A stretch of 64,000 nt of DNA, from contig JAXRVH010000045.1 in assembly GCA_034640345.1 (NCBI GenBank), positions 62,001-126,000 on the forward strand, written 5' to 3'. Every line of letters begins with the position of its first letter. Positions within the stretch are counted from its first letter, which is position 1. The translations under genes and the position numbers were made by a program. The notes beneath the pieces are model-generated. The model saw nothing but the letters and a program-made list of their open reading frames with translations, was not told where the DNA came from and searched no databases. The stretch comes from Drechslera avenae. Its lineage: Eukaryota > Ascomycota > Dothideomycetes > Pleosporales > Pleosporaceae. Of this stretch, positions 21,904-33,275 are shown piece by piece.

Positions 21904-23914
21904 TCAATACAACCTATTCGGCCTCCAAAACCCAGGAGCAACAACGTCATTCTCTGGCCGCAGCTCGGCTGGGTGTCCTGTCCCAATAGTTGCGCTAAAA
22001 TCTTCTTCCCCACTAGGAATCACCAGTCTCGCTTCCAAACCATATGATGTTTGTTCTTCAAATAACTCGCCCCAGTTGTGTTCACCGTGTGTTCCCTCGT
22101 CACCATCATCATCGGAGTAGCCATGTTCGACGGGGAACGGACATTGATACACATGCTCTTCCATATGCGAATGTGGAGAGGGTTGCAGACACTGCCCTTG
22201 TTGCTCGTAAATACTAGGACCAGTAAAGTTTGGTAACACTGGATGCTGATGTGGTGGGTCCATGAAACGCACCGTAGGGACGCGTCGAGTCGGGGGGTCA
22301 GAGTCTCTCATATGCTGTCGTCTGGCCGAGTGAATTGAGTATGATGGATCTATCCACTCAGTGTGCTGCCTGCGCGGTGTAGCAGCCTGCCGTCGTTCAT
22401 GGAATATCTTGTTGCATCGCTGCAGCACCCTTTCCAAATCCGAAGATGTCTGTAACTCCCCATCAGTACTCTGGTAGCCACTGTTCTGGCTACAGTTTTG
22501 GCTCTCTACGGGCGGATGCTCATCGCAGTTGGCAGTCGCTTCTGGTTGTGCATCTCTCGGGCTTCTCCTTGGGTGAATATATTCGCTCACATAAGGTGCC
22601 ATAGAGGGTGGCATCGATGATGGCGACCAAGCTGTGTCGGTGCTTTGAAACCTTGCGGCTCTGTCAACAAGGTTGAGTCGGCGTGGAGAGGAGCTACGCT
22701 GAGGATGGGAATGCGACCTTGACGTCCTATTATGCGATGGAACTAACGAGGATACTCTGAATCGCTCGGAAATGTGCTTGTTTCCCTGTTTTCTTGCGGG
22801 GAGAGGCGCTGACCGTTTAGATTGGTCGACTTCTTCATCCATCTTGGGCTTGTACCTCTCCCCATGGAGCCCTGAGTGGCGCTGGTTATGAGGGATATCA
22901 GCTTCTACTAGAAGATGAGCTGGCGTGGTACTAGGCGCATGGTTGGATTCAGACCACGAAGCGTAGCTGGTACTGCCATGCCGAGGGCCTCTGCCCCCAA
23001 AGCCCAGGTAGGATGCCTTACCGGTCAACTCAACGGTGGGGGCTGTATTGTTAATCACTGGAAGCTGATCGCAGGAACGCCCCTTGCTCTCCAATACCGA
23101 AGCATGTTCAGGCAGTGTTGTTTCATCCTTTTCTATCGGTGCTGGGCGTGTTGAAGTAAAAAAAGCAGAGATTTCCCCTTGTTTTGCCTGTGCATGATCT
23201 TTCCTGCGCTTTTTCTTAGCGACCGCTGGCCTTGGGCTGGCCTCTGGTTGGACCTTTGCTTTCTGTAAGAATTTCATCTTAGAAAAGACCAGATCCGGCA
23301 CTGCAGCTCTGTCAGTGTGGGACGAATCAAAGACTCTGTAGATAGCCATGAGTGCCTTGGTCACTCTATGACACACTCCATCCAGAAGATGGTGGGGCGC
23401 ACTCACAGCCCCGACCTTTCACAGCCGTTGATGTCCGGCCCTTGTTGAACAGACCCAACTCCCGCGGCTTCAACTACGCCAATCGTCAGTATCATGCCCG
23501 GAATATCCTGTGGTTACTGCATGGGCACCGTACGGTCAGCCGATCGCCAGATACGTTCTTAGCCCGAAAGTTCTGCACCATGTCCGGAAGGGCTTTGCTC
23601 TTCTTGCGGCTCGTCTTGTTCGACTTGGCCTTGTGTCTTTGAGGTGCATGGGGGCCTGGCTCGTAGAGTTGTGGGCGCGTCTTTCGGCGCGGTTTTCGTG
23701 CATATCTACTGCCAGTGGAACAGTTGCTAAGTGTGGCGTGCAGTGCTTCGCTCGTACCCCCATGACTATCCGCCTGCTGAGGACGAGGAGAAGGAGGACG
23801 AGGACCGAGGAGGGAGCTATCCGATCTGCTCCGTTTGCGCGGAGCTTTACGTTTAGTAGTCTCGGGTGGCGCTTCCGGCTGCACTATCTCATCCAGCCAT
23901 TTCTGTATATCCAT
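21904..23914 (-). CDS. Basic disordered protein with PCNA-interacting (PIP) box, 3 exons
   Basis: Exons 23914-23534, 23473-23407 and 23300-21904 give 614 residues. The start MDIQKWLDEI is a short amphipathic helix. The joins create a continuous segment GDRLT-LKPRELGLFNKGRTS-KGRG-LPDLVFSKMKFLQK that looks like the conserved core of the protein; I have the impression of similar segments in other ascomycete proteins but cannot name a family. Residues 190-197, QGEISAFF, fit the PIP consensus QxxhxxFF and follow a basic stretch (KKKRRKDH), as in many replication and repair proteins. The rest is Ser/Pro/Arg/His-rich and probably disordered, closing with an acidic region and GFWRPNRLY. A nuclear role at replication forks is inferred from the PIP box and basic character; no enzyme domain is visible. 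Confidence 0.75.
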
Positions 23915-25624
23915 GCTCGCCAGCTTGGTGTACCGATCGCGAAAGGCCGGTGGTAGCAGTGGTACAGCATGGTGTGGTATGGTGTGGGGCGGGGCGGCCG
24001 TGATTGTTGACAGCGAGCGGGAAGGAAGTGGCAGCAAAGTCGATTGTGCCTACTGTTTGAAGTTTCCAGCAAGGGCGACTGACTGCCACTGCAGTGCTGG
24101 AGCAGGCACAATGGCTTGCTCTACGCTTGATCATAATTGGCTGATGTAGCTGTCCTTGAAATCACGGCTCAAGCAACCCTATACGTGGTGCTGGGGTGGA
24201 ATTGGGAAACATGGCAAGGCATCATGATGCGTGATTTACTCGGCGCCTCGAAACATGTCTGATGCAGACGGCGACCAGTCGTCGTACACGGGGATCCGGC
24301 AGCTGCCTGTTCTCAACCACAAGCACAGCATTGGCAGCAAAGGCCGGTTCGCAGTCTGGCAAACAGCCGTCTGTCTGCAAAGTTCAGCCTGATGATGCTC
24401 GTCGCCGGGTGGTAGGACATGGCTTGCTGTCAGTGCGCACGAGCCAGGTTGGGATGCAGAGGGCCTGGTGGTTTTAGGCCCGATCTCCACACCATCTGAC
24501 TAGCAGTGGCGACTTGATAAGCTTCTTTGGACCACCCTCTGCTGTCCAATGCCTGTCGGCCGTTGCATATTCTCACCACCGCGCCATGTCGTTGCCCTAC
24601 AGCGATGGGGGGAAGATCGCCGCCCCCCGTCGAGCACGCAACCAGTCCCATGTGCAGGCCCTTGATGCACTGTTTGGCGCTGGCCCAATCATGGACTCGC
24701 GCACCTGTCGGCACTCTAAAGCAAGAGGGCAGGATCGAGGCCTCTATGGCACCTATCAGAAAAACTACCAGAAAAATTCATTTCTCGGGCTCTGGCTCTG
24801 GGCTGTCATTGGGCCTTGCCCCAGCTCGGCCTAACGTAGCCTGCATATACCCAGCATGAACAGACAGACACGGGACAGACTAAGCACAGCCTGGCTGTCG
24901 ACCTGTATGGCAGAACCGCCATTGTGCCCAACCTCGCCGCCAGCTGTGGCCATTGATTCAGCGCATCTGAATGGGCGAGCTGCGAGGGGCCAGTTCCGTC
25001 CACTCTGCTGCAGGCCAGCTGCGAACTGCGATACACACCCACTCCCCAGTGCACCCAACCATCTAGCATCCTCCAGTCCAGCCAGTCCAGTCCAGCCAGT
25101 CCAGTCCAGCCAGTCCAGCCCAGCCAGTCCAGCCAGCCAGCCAGCCGTCCACCCACGTCGCGCCCTATAAACCGGGCCCTCTGCTATGCCATCCCGTCCG
25201 TGCGCCAACCTTTGTCTTGCATCCAGTTAGCGCTCTTTCACCTGATGGAGGGGTACTCATATCGTCGCCTGCCCCGCCAACCTAGCTGCTTCACTATCTC
25301 TGCTCCTCGTCCTGTGCCCATCACAATTGCGACCCAGCGCCTGCAGCCGACCTTCTCCCTCTTCTAACTCTTCAGAGCACTCGCTTGCCCCATCGATAAC
25401 CCATCCAGCCTGGTGCTGCAAGACTAAATGTTCGTTCCGTCACGTTGCTACATACTGCCTGCACGGGAAGCCGCGATGGATTCCTCGCCTTCCCGAACCT
25501 TTCCTTCATCCTGTAACTCCTGTCACTACCTGTCTTGAGCCTCTTTGTATCGCGCGCTTTGTTTTCCAGTTGCGAGAGCTAGTATTGAGACCGTTCAGTG
25601 TTCGATCCAGACATCACTTCCGCC
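23915..25624. other. Intergenic, includes promoter/leader of the RNA-binding protein gene
   Basis: About 1.7 kb without a credible gene. A CCAGT/CCAGC tandem repeat lies at 25072-25145. From about 25200 the DNA is pyrimidine-rich, as expected for a long 5' leader of the downstream RRM gene. Confidence 0.5.
25072..25145. repeat. Imperfect tandem repeat of CCAGT/CCAGC units
   Basis: Repeated CCAGTCCAG and CCAGCCAG units, about 70 bases, some 480 bases upstream of the RRM gene start. A similar GTCCAGTC-type run occurs at 44761-44800. Confidence 0.8.
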
Positions 25625-26403
25625 ATGTCGAAACTCTTTATTGGGTAAGTGTGCATTCTCCCCCTCCCCTTGCTACGAAAGCTTGCTGACGCCCAACAGA
25701 GGCCTTGCATGGCATACCGACGACCAAGCTCTTCGCCAAAAGTTCGAAGAGTTCGGTCAAGTCGAAGAAGCCGTGAGTGGTCGATTGCTCGACGACGTCT
25801 GTCTTTGAGACATGCTCACATTGCGACAGGTCGTAGTCAAGGACCGTGATACTGGCCGCAGCCGAGGCTTTGGCTTCGTTCGCTATGCGCAAGACAGCGA
25901 GGCCGATGCCGCTATGCAAGCCATGAACAACGAGGAGTGAGTTCTTCGTCCGTGTTGGCGACCCAGGCCCAATTGCTGACTTGTGCAGGTTCGACGGACG
26001 CAGGATCCGTGTCGACAAGGCTTCCGACCGTGCTGGTGGCGGCGCTCCCCGAGGCGGCGGCTATGGAGGTGGCGGTGGTGGATACCGTGGAGGCTACGGA
26101 GGACAGCAAGGAGGTAAGCTACTTCAATCACTCCTGTCCTCGACCTTTGCTAACAAACGTCTCAGGCGGCTATGGCGGCGGCGGCGGCGGTCGTGGTAAG
26201 TAGTTGTTGCCCATTGCAATTTCAGTGAAGATCTAACTGTGTAAGAAGGATACGGTGGCGGTCAATGGGGTCCATCCCAGGGCGGCGGCGGTGGCGGCGG
26301 ATACCAGTCTCGCGGCGGCTACGGCGGCGGCCAAGGTGGTGGTCAGGGTGGCGGCTACGGCGGCGGTCAAGAAGGTGGTCAGGGTGGTGGTCAGCAGTGG
26401 TAA
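25625..26403 (+). CDS. Glycine-rich RRM RNA-binding protein (6 exons)
   Basis: Exons 25625-25644, 25700-25772, 25830-25936, 25989-26113, 26166-26195 and 26249-26403 give 169 residues. One RRM at the N-terminus has RNP2 KLFIGGL (residues 3-9) and RNP1 RGFGFVRY (43-50). It is followed by a Gly/Tyr/Arg/Gln tail (GGGYGGGGGGYRGGYGG, later repeated YGGGQ units) ending QQW. This architecture matches cold-inducible RNA-binding proteins and plant GRPs, which bind RNA as chaperones and can phase separate; nuclear and cytoplasmic shuttling is typical. Six exons in under 800 bases is unusually dense. The last acceptor is a tandem AAGAAG, so three-base alternative splicing (GGY versus GEGY) is possible. 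Confidence 0.9.
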
Positions 26404-27389
26404 ACACGCTGACGAACCCTCGTCCGCCGGTCTTGTGCGATTAGTATGACAGGAAGAGGAAACTCTGCTAGCCGAGGGCAAGAACACGCCAGAGATGGCC
26501 CAGGTTAACAAGAAGAGGATCATCTGGACGCTAGCCGACACTGCTCTTCCTCCAACGGGCATTGTCATTCTCACGGACGTTTCATATCATGGTTGTTAAT
26601 GGCAGTATGGGTGGTTGGTACTGAGAGATGAGATACCCATTGAATCAGGAGGTGCTGCTGCTCTGTACTTGTCGCGCGAAAAATGTCGATTTCTTTACAC
26701 ACGTTCACCGCTATCTCTCCATAGTTCTGGTGGCTATCATATCAAAAAGCTGTGTTCTTCGAGGCTTGGACCGGATAGTGAAGACGACCATGATACCAAC
26801 GCCGCGAGACCCAACGCTACAACGTTAGGCATTCCAAATCGCCAGGCTGAATCCAAAGTCAGCGTTTGGATGCGGCTCTGCGGCCTGCAACGGTGCATGC
26901 AAGGTTTGAGACGACACCGTCTTCGGCGGCCACGCAATTTCCTGGGCACTTTGGAGAGGAGCCGTCCATTACTCAACCGTAATGCACTGCAATGCACCCT
27001 GGGCACATAAAGAAGCGCAGGAAGCTGTCTGGCCAAGGCAGCACATTGTGACATTTGCTGCATGTTGCATACGTAGCCGCCGACAAATTCTAATAAGCTG
27101 CAGTCGCCAGTGCAAGTTTCTGCGAATGATTGCTAGGTTGCGGGTAATCATGCGCACTCCAGGCTATAGCTTACCTCCATCCGCACTATTTGCTTTTTGC
27201 TGCTGCCTGGCGGTGATCATCATCTGGGGGGGAGGGGGCGACCAGCATGATTGATCAACTTGCGCACACGCTGGCCGTCGCCTCCGCCTCACTACTGCTT
27301 TTTTTTTCCTTTCGCAATTGTAATTCCAGGCAGGCCATTGCACCCCTTCTCCCTGCCCTGCTTTGTAGCGGGCCGAAATTAAATACATC
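26404..27389. other. Intergenic
   Basis: 3' flank of the RRM gene and 5' region of the hydrolase gene. Frames present are short and unconvincing; a run of G occurs at 27227-27238. Confidence 0.5.
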
Positions 27390-29807
27390 ATGAAGAATTG
27401 GAACGGGCTGGACAATGCAGCAGCGCCGGTCGAGCATCCGAGGTCCAAGGTTCGGTGGCACGCACTCACTGCCACTTTCGTCACGCTCGTCTGCTTTGCA
27501 GCAGTGGATACGATATTTCCTGCATTGAAGAGGTGGAAGATCCCCTTTGTTCCGGACACAGAGCTTGCTTCGCATGCTGCTGCTTTTGAGTGGAATGAGG
27601 TATGTTTAGACAGCGTTGCTTGGCCCTCGCACCGCGCACGTGTTTTCCGAACCCCCTTCAAGGCGTTCCCCATCTTATCAGGTCGAATTGCATGATTGTC
27701 CAAGTTGCACAGCAGGTGGCTACTTCCTCACTTGACATTACCTGCTTCTACAAACACGACGGGCCTCGTCTGCGGCTTCAATGGCAAAAATTGACCGTAA
27801 CTTGGCGGACTAAACTTACATGCCGCTACCCAGCACTTGTAACAACATGGCCGCTTTGTCAAACTTGGCCGACCCACAACCCCAGTTTTAGTCATCAGAG
27901 GGCATATTGAGACCATCTCAATCCCCCAGCACTAACAATTTGAAAAGAAAGACTAATGAAGCCCGCAGATAACGGCTACAGAGCACTTGGCATTCCACCC
28001 GTGCTTTAGCGGCTTTCAATGTGCGAAACTGAGTTTGCCGCTGGATTACTTCAACGACAGCTATCCCGGCCACACTGTTAGCATCGCCATTACCAAGCTA
28101 CCGGCTGTAGTTCCTGTCGACGATCCACGATATGGTGGGCCTATTCTGCTGAATCCCGGTGGTCCAGGAGGCGCTGGCGCTGCGTTTGCTCTCGATACCG
28201 CAGAATCGATACAGGCCGTAGTGGACTCTAGCCTTCATCCTGAACACGCTTCTATTGATGCAAGATACTTTGACATAATCGGCTTTGACCCTCGAGGCAT
28301 CGGCTGGACTGAACCTGCTGCCCAGTGCATGCCTGATCAGCCGTCGGCATGGTCGTGGAATCTGCGGGAAACAAACGAGGGCCTCATAGGAAGCTCAGAT
28401 GCAGCTCTTGGTAGACTGTGGTCGATGACGCATGCCTTTGGAGCGTCTTGCAAACTCGCTGAAGAATATCAGAGTGGCCCGGATATCAAGCAGTACATGT
28501 CCACGGCGTCTGTTGCTAGAGACATGCTGGAGATTACCGAAAGGCATGCCGAGTACGTCGCAAAAGAGGTAGCTCGCACGGCCGGCAACCTTTGTAGTAC
28601 GACGTACATTCCAGGAGAAAGCAAGCTCCAATACTGGGGCTTCTCGTACGGTACTCAACTCGGATCCACCTTTGCCTCCATGTTTCCCCAGCGTGTCGGC
28701 CGCGTCATTCTCGACGGTGTTGTCAGTTCGTACGACTACCAGCATTCTTTCGGCAATGGCAGTCTCACCGACACTGAAAAGGCCATACGGTCCTTTTACA
28801 GTTTTTGTTACCACGCAGGCCCTGACACATGTCCCTTGGCAACCACAAACTCCAGCATCGCAGACATAGAACAGCGTTCCCAAAAGATCATCAACTCATT
28901 ATACCACAACCCCTTCCCCATCGTTTCCCCAGAAGGTCCTGACTTTCTCACATGGTCTGATCTCAAACTCTTCATGTTCTCATCTGTCTACCAGCCTCGT
29001 ATTCTGTTCCCAATGCTCGCCTACATACTCTCTGCCATTGAAGCCGGAGGCGGTCCCATCATCGACCAGCTGGTCGATGCTTACCACTACACGCACATCT
29101 ATTCCTGTGCTGCCAACGCCTCCTCACCTCTAGACTTTCTAGACGGTGTCGTGCCCATGACAGCAATCCTCTGCAGCGATGGTATCAGCCAAAGCGCTAT
29201 GACCAAAGCCGAGTTCACCGAATATTGGCAAGTTCTAGACACCATAGCCCCCACCGGCGGCTCCTTTTGGTCCATGCTCAGGATGCGCTGCGCCTCGTGG
29301 AAAATCCGCGCAAACTACAGGTTCAAAGGCCCTTTTGGCGGAAACACCTCGCACCCTGTTCTCTTCATCAGTAGCACTGCTGATCCCGTTACGCCCCTGC
29401 GTGGCGGCCGCTACATGCACAATCTTTTCCCCGGCAGCAGTCACTTGGTAAGTGACCATGCTGGCCACTGCTCTATTTCTTCGCCCGATCCTTGTCTCAT
29501 GGGACATGTGAGGGCCTACTTCCAATCTGGTGAGTTGCCGGTACAGGGAACGGTTTGTGTGCCGCCGGCTAGTGCCTTTTCGCTCAATTCGACGGATCCA
29601 AAGTCGCCGTTTTATGACCCTGAGCTTGGGAGTGAGAATGTTGTGGCGTTGGAGGAGCGGGATATAGGGTCTGAGGAGTGGCGGTTGCGTGATGCGGGGT
29701 TGAGGTTACAGAGGGATGTTGTGAGGAGTGGGCAGTTTGGATTCAATATGCCTGGTGGTGAAAAGGGGAGGGCTGTTATGAATTTAGCTGTGGATCTTCG
29801 TTGGTAG
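27390..29807 (+). CDS. Membrane-anchored alpha/beta hydrolase, tripeptidyl-aminopeptidase (TAP) type (2 exons)
   Basis: Exons 27390-27599 and 27969-29807 give 682 residues. Residues about 22-45 form a signal-anchor (ALTATFVTLVCFAAVDTIF), suggesting a type II membrane or secreted protein. After the splice, FHPCFSGFQCAKLSLPLDYFN begins the fold typical of the SCO7095/TAP family. The catalytic triad is visible: Ser296 in GFSYGT, Asp542 in SSTADPVTP and His570 in HAGHCS; NPGGPGG forms the oxyanion-hole loop. Members cleave peptides from the N-terminus or hydrolyse esters; substrate cannot be told from sequence. Several Asn-x-Ser/Thr sites (NGSL, NSSI, NASS, NTSH) fit extracellular exposure. The 369-base intron is much longer than others here. 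Confidence 0.88.
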
Positions 29808-30290
29808 AGGGCTATGTTTTTTTTTAGGTAGAAAAAGGATGGTAGGATAGATTTAAGACTGTTTGAATAGTGTTGACAAGTTGCACTCAAATAGAAATAT
29901 CACTCACTTTATTTGCCGTGAGCTTCTTGTTTCCGTCCCTCTCCCACCCCCTCCCCATTTTTTCTTAGGGATTCTGCCTCTCTCGACACGGAAGGAATGC
30001 AACTTCTTTATGGGTTATCATGACTACCAGAATAATATCTTCTGCGTGAAAAAAAACACAACCCCCATAGATGACCGATGACACTGTCCGTCCCACCTTT
30101 CTACCAATTGACCACATATACAGAGAAAAGTATACTAGTTGAAATCATAAACATGAAAAAGCAAAAAACTACTGTAGAAAATAAGTTTTGGAGTTTGTTT
30201 TTTTCATGTTTTGAACAAGAACTTGAATGTGAATTATTTACCTAACTTACACACATACACACACACATAAAAGAAAGAAAACATTGTCGA
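29808..30290. other. AT-rich intergenic region
   Basis: Between convergent genes; contains T- and A-tracts and an ACACACATA repeat near 30248-30268. No gene. Confidence 0.6.
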
Positions 30291-30875
30291 TCAAAACCGA
30301 CTCCCCCCCGTGCCCGTCCAATAAAACTTCCTCAACGCAGTCTCCTCCTCCTCCTCCGCCTCCGCCTCCGCCCTCACACTCCTCCGGACCTTGTTCCCCA
30401 AAATCTCAATCTGCCGCTCATACTCCCACCTGGGCGTCTCGGCGCCCCGCATGCCAATGAAGCGAGCAAACATTCTCATCTTGACTTTCAGCCGCTCCAG
30501 ATGGTCGAGCTTGCAATCTTCGGCTAGCGCGTCACTGGTGTCGAGAAAAGGGTGCTGCCAGTCCATGGTGCAGGGGTACTGCCGGGTGAGGTGGGAAGGG
30601 CTGGATTGGGAGTAGTAGGCTGCGAGGGCGTCGAGTTGGGCTTCTGTGAGGAGGAAGAGGGAGAGTATGGTGGGCGGGTAGTCGGGTGCTGGTAGCCCGC
30701 TTTCTACGTGGACTATGGGCGCGATTGTGAGGCGCATTTGGGAGAGTTTGAGGGCGAGGGCCGGGTTTCGGCGGGATAGTGACATTTTGCGGGATGGCGA
30801 TGGTGATGATAGGCTTGGTTTGGTGCGGTTTGCTTTGTTGATACCGTTTTGAGAGCTCATGTGTTGGGTAGGCAT
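30291..30875 (-). CDS. Small conserved-looking fungal protein, function unknown
   Basis: A single 194-codon frame. After a Ser/Lys/Arg-rich start, the core contains APDYPPTILSLFLLTEAQLDALAAYYSQS, then a W-x-HPF segment and KMRMFARFIGMRGAETP, ending in a glutamate-rich tail (AEAEAEEEEE). Short ascomycete proteins with this PPT-LLTE-QLD-AxxYxQ and RFxRFIGxRG pattern are common and often carry meaningless names; no activity is established. Alternative starts at 30860 and further in are possible. No intron is required. The glutamate run is encoded by a CTC/CTCCGC-rich stretch near 30340-30375 on the plus strand. Confidence 0.65.
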   Translation of the reverse strand: MPTQHMSSQNGINKANRTKPSLSSPSPSRKMSLSRRNPALALKLSQMRLTIAPIVHVESGLPAPDYPPTILSLFLLTEAQLDALAAYYSQSSPSHLTRQYPCTMDWQHPFLDTSDALAEDCKLDHLERLKVKMRMFARFIGMRGAETPRWEYERQIEILGNKVRRSVRAEAEAEEEEETALRKFYWTGTGGSRF

Positions 30876-31548
30876 GGATTTCCTGTTTGTGGGGGGTTAT
30901 TGGATCTGGTTTCTTGCTTCACTTTTTTTTGCTCCTTCCGGTAAGCTTCTTCCGTCTTTTTTTTTGCGGAATGAGTGGAGGAGAAGTTTGTGCTGCGGGG
31001 AATCGGTTGCGTGTGGTTTGTTTGCAAAGGAATGGTAGCCGGGACTGCAGCAAAGCGAGCAGGGTTGGAGGTCCGCTGGGAGTATATAAAGGAGACACAA
31101 ACTGACAAAGAGGGTGTCAGAAGAGAATGGGCATTGTTGGACATTTGTTCTTTGTTACGAAAATTGCGCTGCCTAAGACATGGTGTTCTGGCTCCAAGGC
31201 TCTTGTGAAAAGTAGAATCTTTGTCTCGCTTCTATCAAATGTCTGTTGTGTTCGATTGGATAATGGAAGGTTGCTACTGCACAGTGTTGTATACTCCATG
31301 GCAGTGGTGATTGCCGAAGAAGGCGAATCGATCCTCCTTTTTCAAGATGCGGTGGCTTGTTGACTGACATACTGTTGCGCTGGCACATCTTTCACAATCT
31401 GAATGCGACAGCGCATTTCGTTTCAAATGCAATCAGCAGCTCCGTCAGACTCTTGCTGGCCGAAACCGTCTCTGTTCATGTTTACAGAGGTGGAAGTTCT
31501 GGGTTTGGTGAGGCATCTGTAGTCGTGTACTTACGGCCAGACAATGTC
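30876..31548. other. Intergenic
   Basis: 5' region of the small minus-strand gene and 3' flank of MCY1. Short frames on both strands, none recognised. Confidence 0.5.
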
Positions 31549-33094
31549 TCAAGCGTCGAGAATGGCTTGGAGAGACACATCACTGTCGACGCTACCAATA
31601 GGCTCGGTGTTCTTCCAAAATTTACTCAGATGTCTTGCACCGCTCCGGAGATGTTAGCACGGCCTCAAGGTAACAAGGTGTTGTCTTACCTGTCACATAG
31701 AATGGTGACGATGCGATGGCCAGGTCCCAGCGACTTTGCAAGCTTCGTGGCAGCGACACCTTCCATAAGTCAGCTTCTTCTTCTGCTAAAAGCTTCACAA
31801 CTTACAGTTCACCGCACTAGAGCTTCCAACGAAGATGCCATCATGCTCAACCAACCAGCGTGCCATGGATATGGCCTGATTGTCAGTGACCCTGATCGCA
31901 TCGTCAATCAGCTCTCGACCAACGTCGAAGTTGTGCGTCACCCGGTTTATGCCAATGCCTTCAACAATCGTATCAACCTGGTGTCTCCGGCGTGTTCCTT
32001 CTCGTTCTTTAGGGTCGAACATGACACCGTACTTGACCCTGTTGAATAGGCCGCTGCCTGGGGGGTCTGCAAGGACAACCTTGAGATCAGGTAGCTTGGA
32101 CTTCAGAAATAAGGCAACACCAGAGATGGTGCCTCCGGTACCAGCACCACTAACGAATGCATCCACACAATGTCCGGTCTGTTCGTAGATCTCAGGTCCG
32201 GTGCCTGTGAAGTGTGCGCGCCAGTTGGCTTCTGTCTCGAATTGATCGGCAAAGAGTCCTCGTCCCGGCTTTTTGGAACTAGCAGTATGCTCTTCCGCCC
32301 GTGATCGTGCAAGATTGACAAATTGCTTTTGATCTACGATGGGTGCTGGTCGCACTCTTTCTACTTCAGCACCGAGCTTCAATAGGAGGTCAGACTTTTC
32401 GATTGCCATGTCGTTTGGCATACAGCTTTCGCTTGTCAGTTATATTTTCTTCACATCACATGGAAAACTCACATATGCGCTTTGTATCCTCGTGCTCTGC
32501 ATATTGCCGCTAGTGAAATGCCGGTGCTTCCCACTGTGCCTTCGTAGATAGTGTCCCCCGAGTGTGGGACAAGAAGTCCCCTTTCTTCTGCCTGTTACTG
32601 CATGAGTACAGCGGTCACTTACAATAGATTCTGTAGTGTGTCTGATTCTTACCATCTCGATGATGCTCAAAGCGACTCGGTCTTTTGGACTATTGCCCGC
32701 TCCGTTTAGAAACTAACCTGCCGCATCAGTGAAAATAGCCATAAAGTCAACTCGGAGACTCTACCTCGGCTTTTGCAAATATCTCACATCCAGTGTATTC
32801 AGAAAGTGACTTTATCCTGATAAGCGGAGTGTCGCCTATGCATCCTTCGATGCCCTGTTTGATGTTCTCTGTGCCTTGTTCCAACGCACTCTCAAGTTGA
32901 GATATCTTCTTCTTCAGGGTGTCCAAATCGTTGATATTTGCCAAACTTGACACTAATCTTCTCCGTTGCTCAAAAGAAGATTTCGAGCCTGCATCAAGAT
33001 TTTCTAATTTTGCAAGATTTTTGTTGTATATAGTGGTCAAGGTGACACCTAGTAGAAAAGCCCCTAGAATATAATACCTTGTGTGATCGGACAT
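31549..33094 (-). CDS. MCY1: Membrane-anchored cysteine synthase-like PLP enzyme (Mcy1 type), 6 exons
   Basis: Exons 33094-32765, 32712-32653, 32591-32473, 32425-31806, 31759-31690 and 31642-31549 give 430 residues. The N-terminus (YYILGAFLLGVTLTTIY) is a transmembrane anchor, as in yeast Mcy1 of the mitochondrial outer membrane. A charged linker leads to the PLP fold: GDTPLIRIKSLS, Schiff-base lysine K120 in NSPKDRVAL, substrate loop EGTVGSTG (148-155), phosphate-binding GAGTGGTISG and C-terminal ILCDSGARHLSKFW. This is the O-acetylserine sulfhydrylase/cystathionine beta-synthase family; yeast Mcy1 has no proven cysteine-synthase activity in vivo, so the reaction is uncertain. It is divergent from NDUFAF7 with 181 bases between starts. 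Confidence 0.9.
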
Positions 33095-33275
33095 TTTCTA
33101 GGGCGCAGAAGTTCGAAATTATGTAGATTGTGAGTAATGGTAGGAAAGTGGAGCTTTGGCAATGTCGTTGCCTTGGCGTGGGTGTCCCGCAAAGCTCACC
33201 ACGTGCGATTCGCGCAAGACTACCAAAGTTCCCTCACTTGTCGCGACGCTTTCGCGACGCTCCCCGTTGGTGTCA
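33095..33275. promoter_or_regulatory. Compact divergent promoter between MCY1 and NDUFAF7
   Basis: Only 181 bases (67 if NDUFAF7 starts at 33162) separate two genes for mitochondrial proteins, so the two leaders and core promoters must overlap. A CACGTG core (E-box-like) lies near 33199-33204. Confidence 0.5.

Noticed and set aside
31357..32049. Plus-strand 230-codon frame
   Set aside because: Lies antisense to the MCY1 exons, which have clear family motifs and splice sites; no domain of its own.
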